64,000 nt of DNA, taken from assembly GCF_019649055.1 (NCBI RefSeq), contig NW_026570229.1, forward strand, positions 248,001 through 312,000, read 5' to 3'. Positions within the stretch are counted from its first letter, which is position 1; each line of letters starts with the position of its first letter. Source of the stretch: Paramacrobiotus metropolitanus. Lineage: Eukaryota > Tardigrada > Eutardigrada > Parachela > Macrobiotidae. The translations under genes and the position numbers were made by a program. The notes beneath the pieces were generated by a model, which was not told where the DNA came from, did not search any database, and worked only from the letters and a program-made list of their open reading frames with translations. Below are positions 11,831 to 23,175 of this stretch, one piece after another.

Positions 11831-12950
11831 TTACAGATAATGTGCATCGAATATGGATCCAATGAATTCGTCACCTTTACACAATCTGCGTTTATACACA
11901 ATCCTTGCGTTGTCTGGCGAAGCCCAACTACAGCTAGGCGACCACCTTGGCCGCTTGGAGGTTGGGCCGAACGTCGCTCGGAGCTTAAGGGTATTAGCCT
12001 GACGACGTAGGTGCGGAAAAAAAGACTTACACCGTATAAAGATTTATACCAAGTGTAACATTTTCAGTTCAAATCCTTCACAAAATACCATGAGAATGCC
12101 GATTACTCCCATGTTGGCCGGCCATCGTGTAGGGCAAGCATCGAAAATTCCCAAAAGTGCTTTGAAAATTCCCAAAAGAGTTTGATCAGACTTAAAACAC
12201 TATGATTGACGAATATGGGAGTGCTGATTCATATGACCCTTAGTGTCATTCTCATCTGCCAGGATCCCGGCTCTAAATGGATTTTATTGCTTTTGAATTT
12301 CATTGGCAAAGTCGTTTTTTCGAAGCAACGGACAATAGATGCGCAGAACAAGATCACACAGCTTCAACCGCAAAACATACATATTTATTTTTTTCAGCTA
12401 CATTCGACAGTGACGCGCGTATATCAGCAAACGGCAATGTAACGTGCGGCAAAGACGTCCGGGATTACAACGTAGGCACGATGGGAGTAGGTTACCCCTT
12501 TACTCCCTGCGATACAGACTTGGAATATTCCCAATTCCCCCGCCACTTTCAGCGCAGTACTAAGCTGCTTCAGTGAGCATTGTGTGAATATCGGCACCAC
12601 TTTTAATGCGCACACAAACAGGTCAACCAGACAGGGACGTCTTGCAAATAGGAACTACTGTATCGGGAACCCGATAAAAGCAAAACGGAAGGGCGAAGGA
12701 AGAATTGACCTTATGAATCCGTAGAAAATTACGCCAAAGCATCAGCGACTGACTCAACAAGACCGACGTCGTCGCCAATAATTTTAGTAGAAGGAACATA
12801 TCAACAATGCGTCATAAGAAAACCGAAAACAGCAATCTGGGCACAAAAACTTTGAAAAAAGTTCGCGACCAAAAAACGATGATGTAGTTTAAGTTTATGA
12901 TGCCTGTTGTACTTTTGCTTGAAAAAAAGCTGATTACGTACACTACAAGT
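11831..12950. other. No recognisable gene
   Basis: Spacer between the YR retroelement and the older Polinton relic. Short plus-strand frames at 12206-12576 have no domain I recognise. Confidence 0.4.
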
Positions 12951-13212
12951 AGATGTACGCTTATAGTCTTCTACTGCTCTCTGTTTGGGGAAAAGTTTTT
13001 GTTTCGGGCGCAGTCTTCATAATAAGATCGCGCTTGAATAAAAATTGCTGACTGATGTAGTTCACGATGTGCATAACTAGTTTTGTATTTTTAGTGCTGC
13101 AGTGGTTTGCCACCTGCCCGGGCAGAAGAAACCGGACAGTATGCAGTATCGGTGAGAGGCATTCCGCATCAGCCCTATCTATCGCAAGTTTTACCTTGCC
13201 GGTAAAATTCCA

Positions 13213-13500
13213 ATGGACGAAGTTCCTTTTTATTATGCTTGTAAGGACGAGTACAATAACCTTGTCAACGCTGGAACTCGAGAATGGCCACCGCTGGCTC
13301 ATCGGATCCATGTCTGGTTGCACAAGGACGATAAACAGGAGGGTGAAGAGCTGCGCCGTCAGTTAGCTCTTGAAGCCGCCGGGGAAGGCGAAGCGGACGG
13401 GACGGAGGACGACGAGATGGGCCAAGGAAGAGGTCGAGGTGGAAAGGAACGTGTTGGACAAAGCGAGAACAGTGGCCGTGGTCGTCGGGAAAAGAAGTGA
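13213..13500 (+). pseudogene. Relic of the Polinton zinc-finger/acidic gene, C-terminal part
   Basis: Begins with MDEVPFYYACKDEYNNLVNA, aligned with VPFPYVYKDEDNNIIDRQ in the main element, then an acidic stretch and a Gly/Arg/Lys-rich tail (GQGRGRGGKERVGQ). Fossil fragment. Confidence 0.6.
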
Positions 13501-13714
13501 GACGATCGGTGTGAATGAATACGGAGGACGACCATAATTGTTTTTGTATAGCTTTGGCAACTTACTGTTTCGTTGTTCTGGTTGTCTTATGCGAAGTGAA
13601 ATAATTTCTGGTGTTGTGATATATTGCTTTGGTAAAGAACGTTGTTTTCTTCGTACAGATTGACAAGCTGGACTTGGTTGTTTAGTTTCAAAAAGTTAGT
13701 AGCAGAAACTTCAA

Positions 13715-13990
13715 GCGGGAGAACGACGTTTTTCGATTTTGATCTCGACAGCGTTATTACGGTAGAACCTAGATCTGATCACAGTCTCGTAGATGCAGAT
13801 CAGCAAAATCCGTTCGATATGCAGCCGATGTTTGGCGGAGCTAGCTGAAAACGCGGAGAGCTCTCCAGGTAATAATGATTTGCCGGAATCTGTGGAATTA
13901 CTTCAAGTCTTGCAGACCGGGTTTGCCGCTCCTTGGTTCCATTACCGACGACGTTTTCATCGAAATTTTTAGGGCCAAGAGGTAGTCCGT
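13715..13990 (+). pseudogene. Relic of a small acidic Polinton protein
   Basis: Shares FFDFDLDSVI, LVDADQQNPFDMQPMF and a later LQTGFAA with the acidic protein at 32445-32750. The two copies show that this otherwise unknown small protein is a conserved part of this Polinton lineage. Confidence 0.6.
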
Positions 13991-15731
13991 TCTGCTTGCA
14001 CAACGCACTGGAACGATGTGTTCTCCTTCGGTTTCTTCTTTAGCTGCATCTGCCAATAATCGTTTGGTATTCTAAGATCAAAGCTGTCTCTGTCGATGAC
14101 AACCGAGAAAACGGCTCCACTCCATTTTAAAAAAAGTTTCGTGGCTGATCCATATTGGGAACCAAGGACGAAAGACCCGTGCGGTACGCAAGATGTGGTA
14201 GGAGCTCATCATAAACAAACTCTGTCCGTCGAATACCGGAATACGCCAGTTGTGATCAGAAACGACGCTTACGATATATCCGAGTGGGAACCGGATATCC
14301 GGTTATTTCTTCACGCTTGACAGCGCTATTGAACGGTTTAAGCGAAAGCGCGCATGAGGTTTTTGTGACCAATGAAAACCGGCAGATAACACATTATATA
14401 GCCGTGCTACATGATCAGGTTTTTGGCACCGGACATATACAGCCGATTGAAAACTGAACAGTTTAGCAGTACCTACTTTTATTTGCTAATCCTATCAGGA
14501 GATCTTGTAATTGATAACATGTGTGGCATGCATTTTTCGATTGAAGCTCGATCGGACTGAATTCGGAACTAACACCATAGTTTTAAACGACAACGGCAAA
14601 GTACCCCTTAGCGGCAATGTACGTCGTGAGAAGGAAGGATACTGACATCATCCGGATTGCAAAAAATATGCTGTGGGATATCAAACCGCGAAATGAAGAA
14701 ATAAGTTTCAAAAAGGTTACGTTAGGGTGGGGTGAAAAAGCGGTTCATGAATTTAAACTGATGGAAACAAACCGTTCCAATGTGGCCGAAGCACAAAAAT
14801 TAGCCACAATATTTTCAAGCAAAAGTTACTTTAAAGTTGCACGAATGAGCAACCTTACGCATCTCACTCGGTTTGTTTGGCTTTTCGGAAAAACAGATAG
14901 GTTTTACAACATGAAATTTCCACACCAGTCTCTTTAGATCTCTGGTTGAAAACGAACACACTTGTGCGGACCCAAACGTCGTTTGTCGTGAATAGGAAAC
15001 GCTGTTGGACACTAAACGCTTCTGGACCCCGAAAGGATGTAAGCGAACCGACATTTTCTTAATTGTGTTTTGAAAGCCCTTTATCTGGAAAACGAGAATA
15101 GAGATCAGCATTTAAGCATCTGAAGCTTTGCAACGGTTTTCAGTTTGATTACGATTCTGCATCTGAAAAGGGGCTTAGGCGCTCTTTCGCCCAGTTGCAA
15201 CGCTCGAAGAGGTCAAAGCATTAACTTCCAACCTCTGGATACTACATACTCCTTGAATACCTTTCTGGACTACATTCTAGAAAGCGTAAAGAACGAAGAA
15301 CAACTCAACAGGCTGATGAAATAGAACGCAAACAATCGGAAAGTGAATAAACTTCGCTGCGTAATGTTGAACGTTATCGCAAAGGTTTACGTAACCGATG
15401 TGCATTTGAACATCTTGTGGAGTCTTCACCAAACGCTCTCATATGTTTTTTTGAAGTCTGAATGCAGGCTCTGCCTTTCTCTGTTAAAGCAGGACACTTT
15501 CCAAAAAACCATACGTGACATTCGTGGGGATCTGGTTTCGGCATTCTTCGAAAAGCGCGAATTTCGATTTTCTCACAGAAGCTCCTTATGTACGTTTGGC
15601 TTGTAGGGCACCGCTTCAGCCTGAGTTGTGTTTTCATCCGGAAAGTTCGGTCGTTAATTTGCAAATCAAGCATAGGACCTCAGAAGGCATCTGTTAACTT
15701 GATGAACTCATAATTCACTTTCAACTGTAAC

Positions 15732-15937
15732 AGCAATACGGACGGCGGCCCATAGACTCGTGTGTTAAAATTTCCCGTAGACTTTGTATAGGACTGTTTG
15801 CCATAGACTGTATGTTATAACGATCCCGTAGACTTTGAATAGGACTGTTTGCTATAGACTTGTGTGCAGGACTGTCTGCCATAGAAATGTATGGTTAAGG
15901 CGAAACGGAACCACTGCTGGGCGGGTGGCAGTTACGT
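15732..15937. repeat. Left terminal inverted repeat of the Polinton
   Basis: Matches the reverse complement of 36273-36477 with about seven differences. Inside are two direct subrepeats around TATAGGACTGTTTGCCATAG and AATAGGACTGTTTGCTATAG. Confidence 0.92.
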
Positions 15938-16303
15938 TAAGGAGTCAACCACCATGAGTACACAGTTACTTACTACCGCATTGCCCAAATCCACAGCACG
16001 CTTGTATAGCACTGCACTGACATCCAACCGCCTTTGCGTACGCAGTTACAAACTATTGCACATTTTCACAGCAGACTGATATGCATTTTCACTAACGGCT
16101 GATGTGAAATCTTCGTTCTCAAGATTGCCGTAGTGTAGGATCCACTACAAAATGGTATGAACACTAATACACTGTAGATCACTGCAGTTTTTTGTGTTGT
16201 ACTAATAAAATTTGCACATACAACCTGTGTATTTATTTTACTTTGCTCTTTTTTGTAATAATTTTCATAATGTTTCGTACACCTGTTTATACTACCAATC
16301 AAT

Positions 16304-17159
16304 ATGTATGGCTACCTGTGGGATCAGCCTGCTGATTCGAAGACGATTATTTTAGATGAGTTCCCACTTGCTGATTTTTGCGACATACCCCTCACTCGGT
16401 TCACTGATCTCCAGTGCTTGTCCGCAAATGCTTGTGGAGTGTCTTCTCTGCTTGGTTTGACACAGTTACCCAACCTGACGTATCTGCAACTCAACGACAA
16501 CCTGTTGGGGTACTCCACCGACCCCCATTTTGAGATCCTGGCGACAGCGACACCTAACTTGAAGCGACTGACTTTGGCTCACAAAGGCATCAGTACCGTG
16601 GATTTCTTGGAGCCATTGAAAAACCTGTCGGCACTCCATACCGTGGACCTGTTCCGCAACAGCGTGAACCGGACCCATTCCAGTGAACTGTTCCGTGTTA
16701 TCCCCCAGGTTATGCGATGGACTGGAGAGGATGGAGACGTCGAAAGCGAAAGCGACGAAGAGATGAATGGTGAGTAGTATTTTTTCTTGTTTGCATGATA
16801 CTAGATGTTGACAGTATTCTGTCGAACTTTGATTAGGAAATTTTATGTACATAGAACCCTAGTCGGACCATGGCGATGAAGAGGATGAGGATGACGATGC
16901 GTCAACGGCTGGCTCAGGTATTTATTCGTCATTTGCTTCGTTACGGTTTGTGTGACCTTTGTAAAGTTTCTTGCGGACACTTGCAGACCTTACTTGGCTG
17001 CTGTCGGACGATGATGTGGACCACATCTCCGACTCCGCCTTGGAACCGGACGTAGATGAGTCGGCCTCGGATGCGGACGCTGATGAGATCCCGGACACGG
17101 CCTCGGAACCCGACGGCAACCGCCAGGATGGCGATGACGACGTAGTTATGCTTAACTAG
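16304..17159 (+). CDS. ANP32-like leucine-rich/acidic protein carried by the Polinton
   Basis: The first exon (16304-16777) encodes LRRs of the ANP32 type: LQCLSANACGVSSLLGL, NLTYLQLNDNLLG, NLKRLTLAHKGISTV, then a LRRcap-like end with HTVDLFRNSVN and FRVIPQVMRW. It runs into an acidic tail (ESESDEEMNG) that continues in short downstream exons at about 16863-16920 and 16985-17159 (DLTWLLSDDDVDHISDSALE). ANP32 proteins are nuclear histone-binding factors with the same layout of four to five LRRs plus a low-complexity acidic region. Placement between the left TIR and PolB makes it a captured host gene or a long-term passenger. The acidic tail here is shorter than in typical animal ANP32. LRR identity is confident; orthology to ANP32 is inferred from LRR spacing and the acidic tail. 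Confidence 0.7.
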
Positions 17160-17570
17160 TTAGTCTTAGTGCGTTATTCCTGTTTTCACCCCCTCGGAGA
17201 CCCCTTCGGTAACCATATAGCGGGTGTTATGTATTCTTCTCATTGTGACCAACTTTTTTATAGTTGATTGCTTTATTTCTGTTTTCACCACCTCGGACAC
17301 CCCTTTGGAAACCGTACAGCGTTACGAATATTTTTAATCGTCGTTACTTAAGTTTTTTGTGTTTATGTTATGGGTAGTACGTTGCACTCGTACGTGTTAA
17401 GAAAAAGCAAAATGCGTAGCAGACGTTGCTGTGAAATTTCGGTTTTCCAAAGACATAAAATTCGACAGCGCTAAAATTATTGCAAGTTAAATATCGGTGG
17501 TCTAAATTTCACATCTGTTATTTTTGCGATATGTAGAAATCGCTTTGGTTGAGTAATAATTTGCAGAATT
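17160..17570. other. Polinton spacer before PolB
   Basis: No gene. Contains two copies of a CACC(C/A)CCTCGG...CCCCTT motif at about 17188 and 17288, which recurs in other Polinton introns and spacers. Confidence 0.5.
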
Positions 17571-17592
17571 TTGCATTTGCGAATTTTCAACT

Positions 17593-20500
17593 TTTCGAAA
17601 ATGGATTACGATTTAACGGACGATGACCTTATTGATGCCGCAGCCTTGGCGGCCCTTGATGACTGGGTGTTTGATGACGGTTTAACTGATCAAGATAGGC
17701 TTGATGCTGCAGAGTTGGCAGGTTTAGATGACTGGATCGCTGACGAACCTCAAGCGGGAGCGGGTGTACCGAATGATTTTCGTGTAGCTGAACATGTCGC
17801 AGTAGAGCCCAGGGGTCACCGGTTTTCCAAGACCCAAAGTATGCATTTTTAAGCTTTTTCAAATTAGTGTCCATGATCTGGATGGCATAAGCTTTATTGA
17901 TGCTCCGGCAGTAATTGTGGCTGTGTTGGAGTACATTCTTGACACTGTTTTGGCTGGAGTAGCTCGTCACCAGTACGTCCGCGTGTCGGTGGATTCGGCT
18001 CATCTGTCGTTCCCTATCTGGACGCCACCAACACTGCGATCCCAGTTGACCGTACAGCGTTGGATGGCAGAGATATCCCAAGTGTTGAATTCCCATCAAG
18101 AGTTTGTCATAGATGGTTCTTTCGAAGTTTTGCTGGAGCATACGGAAATTCCTTCTGGTCGTTGTGTCCGGGACGTCCCTCCGATGCTGTACCAGAAGCT
18201 CAAGAAAATGACGTCAGTCATTTTGGTCAACAATGACGACGAGATCTGCATGGCCCGTGCCCTAGTAATTGGTAGAGCGTTTGCGGATGGTCAGAAGGAG
18301 TATGCCAGGCACATTGCCAAGGGTAAAAGGGAAATTCTTGCGTTGTCAAAGGACCTTATTAAAAAAGCCGGTCTGCCCATGCGTAAATATTCCCTGGCGG
18401 ACATTCCGGCTTTCGAGAATGTGCTTCGCGGTTACCAGGTCGTGGTTGTTAGTACCATGCAAGCCAACAGTATCGTGTACAGCGGAAAGCATGAAGAGAA
18501 GCATATTTGCCTGCTACTCCACAACCGCCACTTTGACGTGTTGACCTCCATGCCGGCTTTTTTTAATCGTGGCTACTGGTGCTTTGGGTGCAATAAGGGA
18601 AATAACGACCGACGAAACCATCGATGCAATGGCCAATGCAAACAGTGTCTCCGTTCCAACTGCTCCTTGGACACATCCAATATGCTGGCGTGCGGTGACT
18701 GCAATCGAAAATATCATGGACAGTCGTGTTTCGATCACCACAAACTGGGGCCCAGCGGCGAGAACCTATTTCACAACCGACGCAGCATATGCAGCACGGT
18801 AAAGCTTTGCCTACTGTGTGGCTCCATTTATTCCCTGCTCAAAAGAAAACCAGGAGCCGTTCACCGATGTGGAGAAATTTTTTGTAAGACCTGCCGGGAG
18901 CACGTTGTGGGCGACCATCGCTGCTACATGAAACCACACAAGCTGGGTCCGTTTCAGAAGATGCAGTACGCGGATGCCCAGTTTTTATTCTTCGATTTTG
19001 AAACGTATGTTGCTGATGATGGACGACTGTACCCGAACCTTGCGGAAAGTCTAAACGATCATTTTGTTGAAGTAAGATGTACCCCCTCGGGGACCCCCTC
19101 GAAATCTCATTGCTGATGCAGGTCGTACAGAATGATGAAGGCGAGGAATGGATCTTTCCGCCAGAGGGGGAACCACTGGGCGACATTACCGACTCACTTT
19201 GCCGATTTTTGTTCAGTGAAGATCATCGCGACCACATTGTTATAGCTCATAATTTCAAGGTAAATCGTTTTTAAGAATTTTTCCCGCCTACTTTTAACTG
19301 GTAGAAATTTTGTAGGCTTTTGATGGCTACTTTATTACCAACTGGCTGCTGAAGAATGGCATCATCCCCTGAGTGATTATGAATGGCGGCAAGATCATGC
19401 AGCTTGACGTGGGTCAACTGAATATTCGCTTCCGGGACAGCATTAATTATAATCCACAGAGCCTTTCAAAGTGGCTAGCGACATTTGGGATTGAAGACAC
19501 GTCTAAAGGTTTGTTCCCGCACCGCTTTAATCGACCAGAGAACTGGGATCAGGTCACAGAGTTCCCTTCCATGATGGAATACGGACATCAGTACATGAGC
19601 AAGAATGATCGTGAGGCCTTTGAGCAGTGGTACAAAGATGAAATCGCCGCCAAGCACAATACCTTCGATTTCCGAAAAGAGTTCGTGGATTACTGCAGCA
19701 ATGATGCTGCCGTCCTCCGCAAATGTTGTCTTCAGTTCCGAAACCTGTTTTTGGAAATTAGCAATGGAATCTGCCCATTTTTTTCCACGCTGACCATTGC
19801 GGGGCTATGCGGTCTGTACTGACGCAGCAGTATCCTCAAAGCCAACCAGATAGGATTGATCCCACTACAGGGATACCATTCCAATCGCAACCAATCCGTC
19901 AAAGCGCTGAAGTGCCTGCAATGGATGGAATTGGAAGAAAACTGCCAAATCCAGACGAGGGCATCGGGGGCAGAGTTCAAGATCGGTCAGTACTTTGTGG
20001 ATGGCTACTCTGCCGCAACGAATACAGTTTTTGAATTTCACGGTTGCTGGTTTCATGGATGTCCTGAATGCACTGCTCCTGACACGATACATCCATTCAG
20101 AAATCTTGCGATGACCAAGATTTACGAGGAAACCGTGCAGCGAGATGACTACATCCGCAGCCGGGGATACGGGCTCCATGTGATGTGGGAGCATGACTTC
20201 GACGGCCTTGTCAAAGAAGTGCCATGGTTTGGAGCTTACATTGAGGAAATTACCGTGTGCCAACCTACTAACCCCGCGACGCGTTCTACGGCGGCCAGAC
20301 GAACGCCACAAAACTTTTTCACAGTGTAACAGGAGAAGAAAAAATTCGGTATTTTGACGCCTGCAGCGAGTATCCCTATGTGAACAAGAACAAGCGGTAT
20401 CCCATCGGCCACCCGACCATTATCGTTAAAGAATTCGACACAGTGACTGATTATTTTGGGATCATTCACTGTGAAATTGTTCCTCCGGCCGACCTGTATC

Positions 20501-21797
20501 TTCCAGTTCTTCCATACCGTAGTAATGGAAAACTCGTCTTTCCTCTTTGTCGGACTTGTGCGGAGACCCAACATAACGCACCATGTGGACACTCTGAGAA
20601 CGAAAGGGCCCTCTCTGGGACATGGTGTAAGTAAAATTAAAAACCTCTTCGGTAAACGTTTCTTGCAGGTACACCGGAGATACATGCAGCTATTGATCGC
20701 GGCTACGTCGTGACAAGAGTTTTTGAAGTGTGGCACTTTGAGCAGACCGAAGAGAGATTATTCGCCGATTACATTGACCGTTTTCTTAAAATCAAGACCG
20801 AAGCAAGTGGATGGCCAGCTGATGTTGTCACAGACCAACAAAAGGACCAGTACGTGCGGGATTTCCATGACCACGAGGGTATTGAGTTGGACCGGGAGAA
20901 AGTGGAAAGTAACCCGGGCATGCGGTCGCTTGCCAAACTGTGTCTTAACAGGTATTATATTTTTTATATGACTTTATTAAATATTAGTCATTATTATTAT
21001 TGCTTGTAGCTTCTGGGGACGCCTTGGTATGCAAGATAATAAGCCGAACACCAAGTACATTTCCTCTCCAGAAGAATTCTACAAGATGCTTCTTTCTGGA
21101 GAATACCACATTCAGTCGTGGGACATGTTCAGTGACGACGTTCTGCAATTGGCGTATACGAAGGAGAACCTGTTTGTGGAGCAGAATCCGCATACCAACG
21201 TCGTCTTGGCTGCGTAAGTGTTTGCCCCTTTTGTTTTTGCAATTGCGGCTCGAACTTTGATATTTTATCAGGTTTACCACCTGTTGGGCGCGGTTGCACC
21301 TTTATGGTTATATGGAACAAGTGCAGGACAGACTGTTGTACTTTGACACTGGTAAGATTTGAAAGGCCGGTTCTGCAAACATGTGAATATGATATGGGTT
21401 TGCAGATTCCATAATTTTCGTGGATAAACCTGGATCACCAACGCCGCCGACTGGCAAATTCCTGGGCGACCTTACGGATGAGCTGCAGCCCGGTCAGTTC
21501 ATTAGTCAGTTCGTCAGCCTGGGACCGAAGACATACTCGTACAAGACCAACGATGGGAAGAGCGTAGTAAAGGTGAAAGGCTTCACGCTAAACGGGCACA
21601 CCAGCGAGATCATCACCTTTGAGAAAATGGTGGACGTGTTGGAGAAGAAAACGGATTTTCTTGTTGCGGAATACCCTGACAGCATCCAGCGCGTTAAAAA
21701 ATCTATGACTTTAAAACAAGTTGATCTGGCTAAACGGCTGAGTTTTACTTATGATAAACGTAGAATTGTTAATACTAATTGGAATACTCTGCCTTAA
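17593..21797 (+). pseudogene. Protein-primed family B DNA polymerase (PolB) of the Polinton
   Basis: Long multi-exon gene. The N-terminal part has an acidic start with repeated ALDDW/GLDDW units, then a cysteine-rich zinc-binding block (CFGCNKG, CNGQCKQC, CGDC, CLLCGS, CKTC). The exonuclease domain shows FLFFDFETYV (Exo I), IVIAHNFK with FDGYF in the next exon (Exo II) and DYCSNDAAVLRKC (Exo III). Polymerase motifs include YPYVNKNKRYPIGHP (motif A region), NSFWGRLG (motif B region) and LLYFDTDSII (motif C, catalytic DTDS). Introns with GT-AG ends separate several pieces (for example around 20630-20668, 20950-21009, 21214-21271 and 21350-21405). The enzyme would replicate the element from a terminal protein primer. 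Motif content is complete, and it is one of the better preserved genes of this fossil. Confidence 0.92.
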
Positions 21798-21854
21798 GGG
21801 TACACCTCGCAGTAAGTTAAAGGTCTGGTCAATCGAAGTCCGAAAAAGCCGTGG

Positions 21855-22370
21855 TCATTTTATTGGTAACATTAACACCAGATCAATCAAAGCCCATGTC
21901 AAATCGACTTCTGTCTTAGCACCTAAAAAGTTACATCGACCACTGGCGAATAAAATAGCCGTACATTCTGGCATCTTAATTCGTAAACCCAAAAAACGAT
22001 CAGCGAAATATGGAAAATTAAGCTTCTTACTGACAGCATCGAGATCAAACCGCTGACCAAAGTCATGCGTGCCCACAATGTTGACCACCTTAAAGTCAGT
22101 GACACAACATACGTATCTGATTTTAGACAGAAACCGTATAAAATATTCCAAAAGAAAACGCGATTCGACCAAATCCTTTCCGCCGTTCACGGTCACTTTA
22201 CCGTTGACATACAGCTGACAATGCGCTTTAGGCGGTAGTATACGACGCAGGAGGAGCCCGGAAAAGGATCGAGGGATGTATTGAGCCAACGGCAAGCGTT
22301 TTTCAATGTCATTCAAGTTCAGTTGGCAGTTCAGCTTTGCGGTGGCCACAACATTGGTGATCCGTACCAT
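21855..22370 (-). CDS. TATA-binding-protein-like two-repeat protein in the Polinton
   Basis: A 171-residue frame with the two-repeat layout of TBP. Repeat 1 (residues about 3-88) reads ITNVVATAKLNCQLNLNDIE, then YIPRSFSGLLLR and QLYVNGKVTVNGGKD, aligning with the TBP blocks I.NIVSTVNL.C.LDL, Y.P.RF.AVIMR and LIF.SGK.V.TGAKS. Repeat 2 (about 92-171) reads DFKVVNIVGTHDFG, FPYFADRFLGLRIKM and ILFASGRCNFLGAKTE, aligning with FKIQN.VGS.D, ELFPGLIYRM and LIFVSGKVVLTGAK. TBP nucleates transcription pre-initiation complexes at TATA-like promoters. A copy in a Polinton could drive late or element-specific transcription. It ends just past PolB, tail to tail. Conservation of the phenylalanine pairs that bend DNA is only partial. 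Identification rests on pattern recognition, not a search. Confidence 0.75.
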   Translation of the reverse strand: MVRITNVVATAKLNCQLNLNDIEKRLPLAQYIPRSFSGLLLRRILPPKAHCQLYVNGKVTVNGGKDLVESRFLLEYFIRFLSKIRYVCCVTDFKVVNIVGTHDFGQRFDLDAVSKKLNFPYFADRFLGLRIKMPECTAILFASGRCNFLGAKTEVDLTWALIDLVLMLPIK

Positions 22371-22386
22371 TCTTATGCAACCACAA

Positions 22387-22804
22387 TCAACAGTTGAGAG
22401 CCTTTCGCTGGGTGGTTTGCACCGCAGAAGTCAGTCGTCGAAACGTTGGACAATGATAGTCCTCCAAGTTGATGACTTCCGGCAAGTACTTTTCCAGGAG
22501 GCGACACTTTTCCAACCATTTGGCGTAGAAGGTAACGTCAGCTGGACGTCCGGTTCGTTCAAAAATATCTTCAAACACTACCGCCGTCTGGTTGTGGCGA
22601 TTTACCGTAGGTGTGCCAAATGAATCCATGAGAATTGCGCGCCTGCTTTTCCAAATCTCTTGCGCAATGAGAGGCACCGCGCGGTAGCGTAAAAGTATAT
22701 AGTCCCACTTCTCCTTTTTCAAGACAAAAGAACGATAGCTGCTTCATGAACTTCTGTTGGTTAATAACAAACCAATCAGCATCAAGAACACAACTAAGAG
22801 CCAT
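22387..22804 (-). CDS. Polinton frames upstream of the TBP-like gene, possibly exonuclease-like
   Basis: Two minus-strand frames (22804-22571 and 22722-22387) look coding. The first begins MALSCVLDADWFVINQQKFM and ends near HGFIWHTYGKSPQPD. The second contains ILMDSFGTPTVNR, VTFYAKWLEKCRLLEKYLPE and INLEDYHCP. This pattern (an initial D-x-D/E-like strand, a HG..W..G turn, a later 'K..LL...L..v.NLE..gCP' block) resembles an uncharacterised exonuclease-like domain seen in insect and element proteins. Whether these frames belong to the TBP-like gene through introns or form a separate gene cannot be settled by eye. Confidence 0.35.
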
Positions 22805-22809
22805 TTTTG

Positions 22810-23170
22810 AACTGAACCCACTGAACTTTAATAACCTTACTCTTTTGTACTTTGGCGGGGATCCACGTTTGGAAAAAACGCGTAGCTGAATGCTATGAAA
22901 AACGGGGTGAAAAAAGTCTTTTCACGTACGTTCCGATACAAACTTTCCCTAAAATGCGCAACAGAACGCTACGAAAAGCTGGTGAAAAATCCTAAATGCG
23001 CACGTACGAGTGCGAAGTTTTCCTGAAACTCACAGCAAGGTGCTGTGAAAAAACCTTTTTACGAACTTTTCGGATGACGGACAACCCATAAAAAGCTCAA
23101 GCGAGTGTAGTTTGCCACTTTAGTTGTTCAGTGTTTTTTTCAATTTTCTCTAACAGTTTTCTCTGCATCA
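22810..23170. promoter_or_regulatory. Divergent spacer between the minus-strand and plus-strand Polinton gene blocks
   Basis: About 360 bp without coding potential separates a minus-strand gene start (22804) from a plus-strand start (23176), so it should carry both promoters. It contains two diverged copies of a unit of roughly 110 bp (around 22880-22960 and 22965-23060, sharing GCT(A/G)(T/C)GAAAA...GGTGAAAAA). No consensus element is identified. Confidence 0.4.
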
Positions 23171-23175
23171 ACGCC

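Larger units (their letters stand above)
13060..15725 (+). mobile_element. Remnant of an older Polinton
   Basis: Two segments are clearly homologous to genes of the neighbouring Polinton but lie on the opposite strand. 13213-13500 matches the C-terminal part of the zinc-finger/acidic gene at 33560-34270 (shared VPF.Y..KDE.NN, then an acidic and Gly/Arg-rich tail). 13715-13990 matches the gene at 32445-32750 (shared FFDFD.D.VI, VDADQQ..FDMQ.MF, LQTGFAA). Further frames at 14096-14320, 14617-14937 and 15343-15697 are protein-like but unassigned. The remnant is much more decayed than the main element, has no recognisable ends, and stops at the edge of the younger insertion. Confidence 0.65.

Noticed and set aside
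16466-16852. Minus-strand 128-residue frame opposite the ANP32-like exon
   Set aside because: It lies antisense to clear LRR coding sequence and has no recognisable domain.
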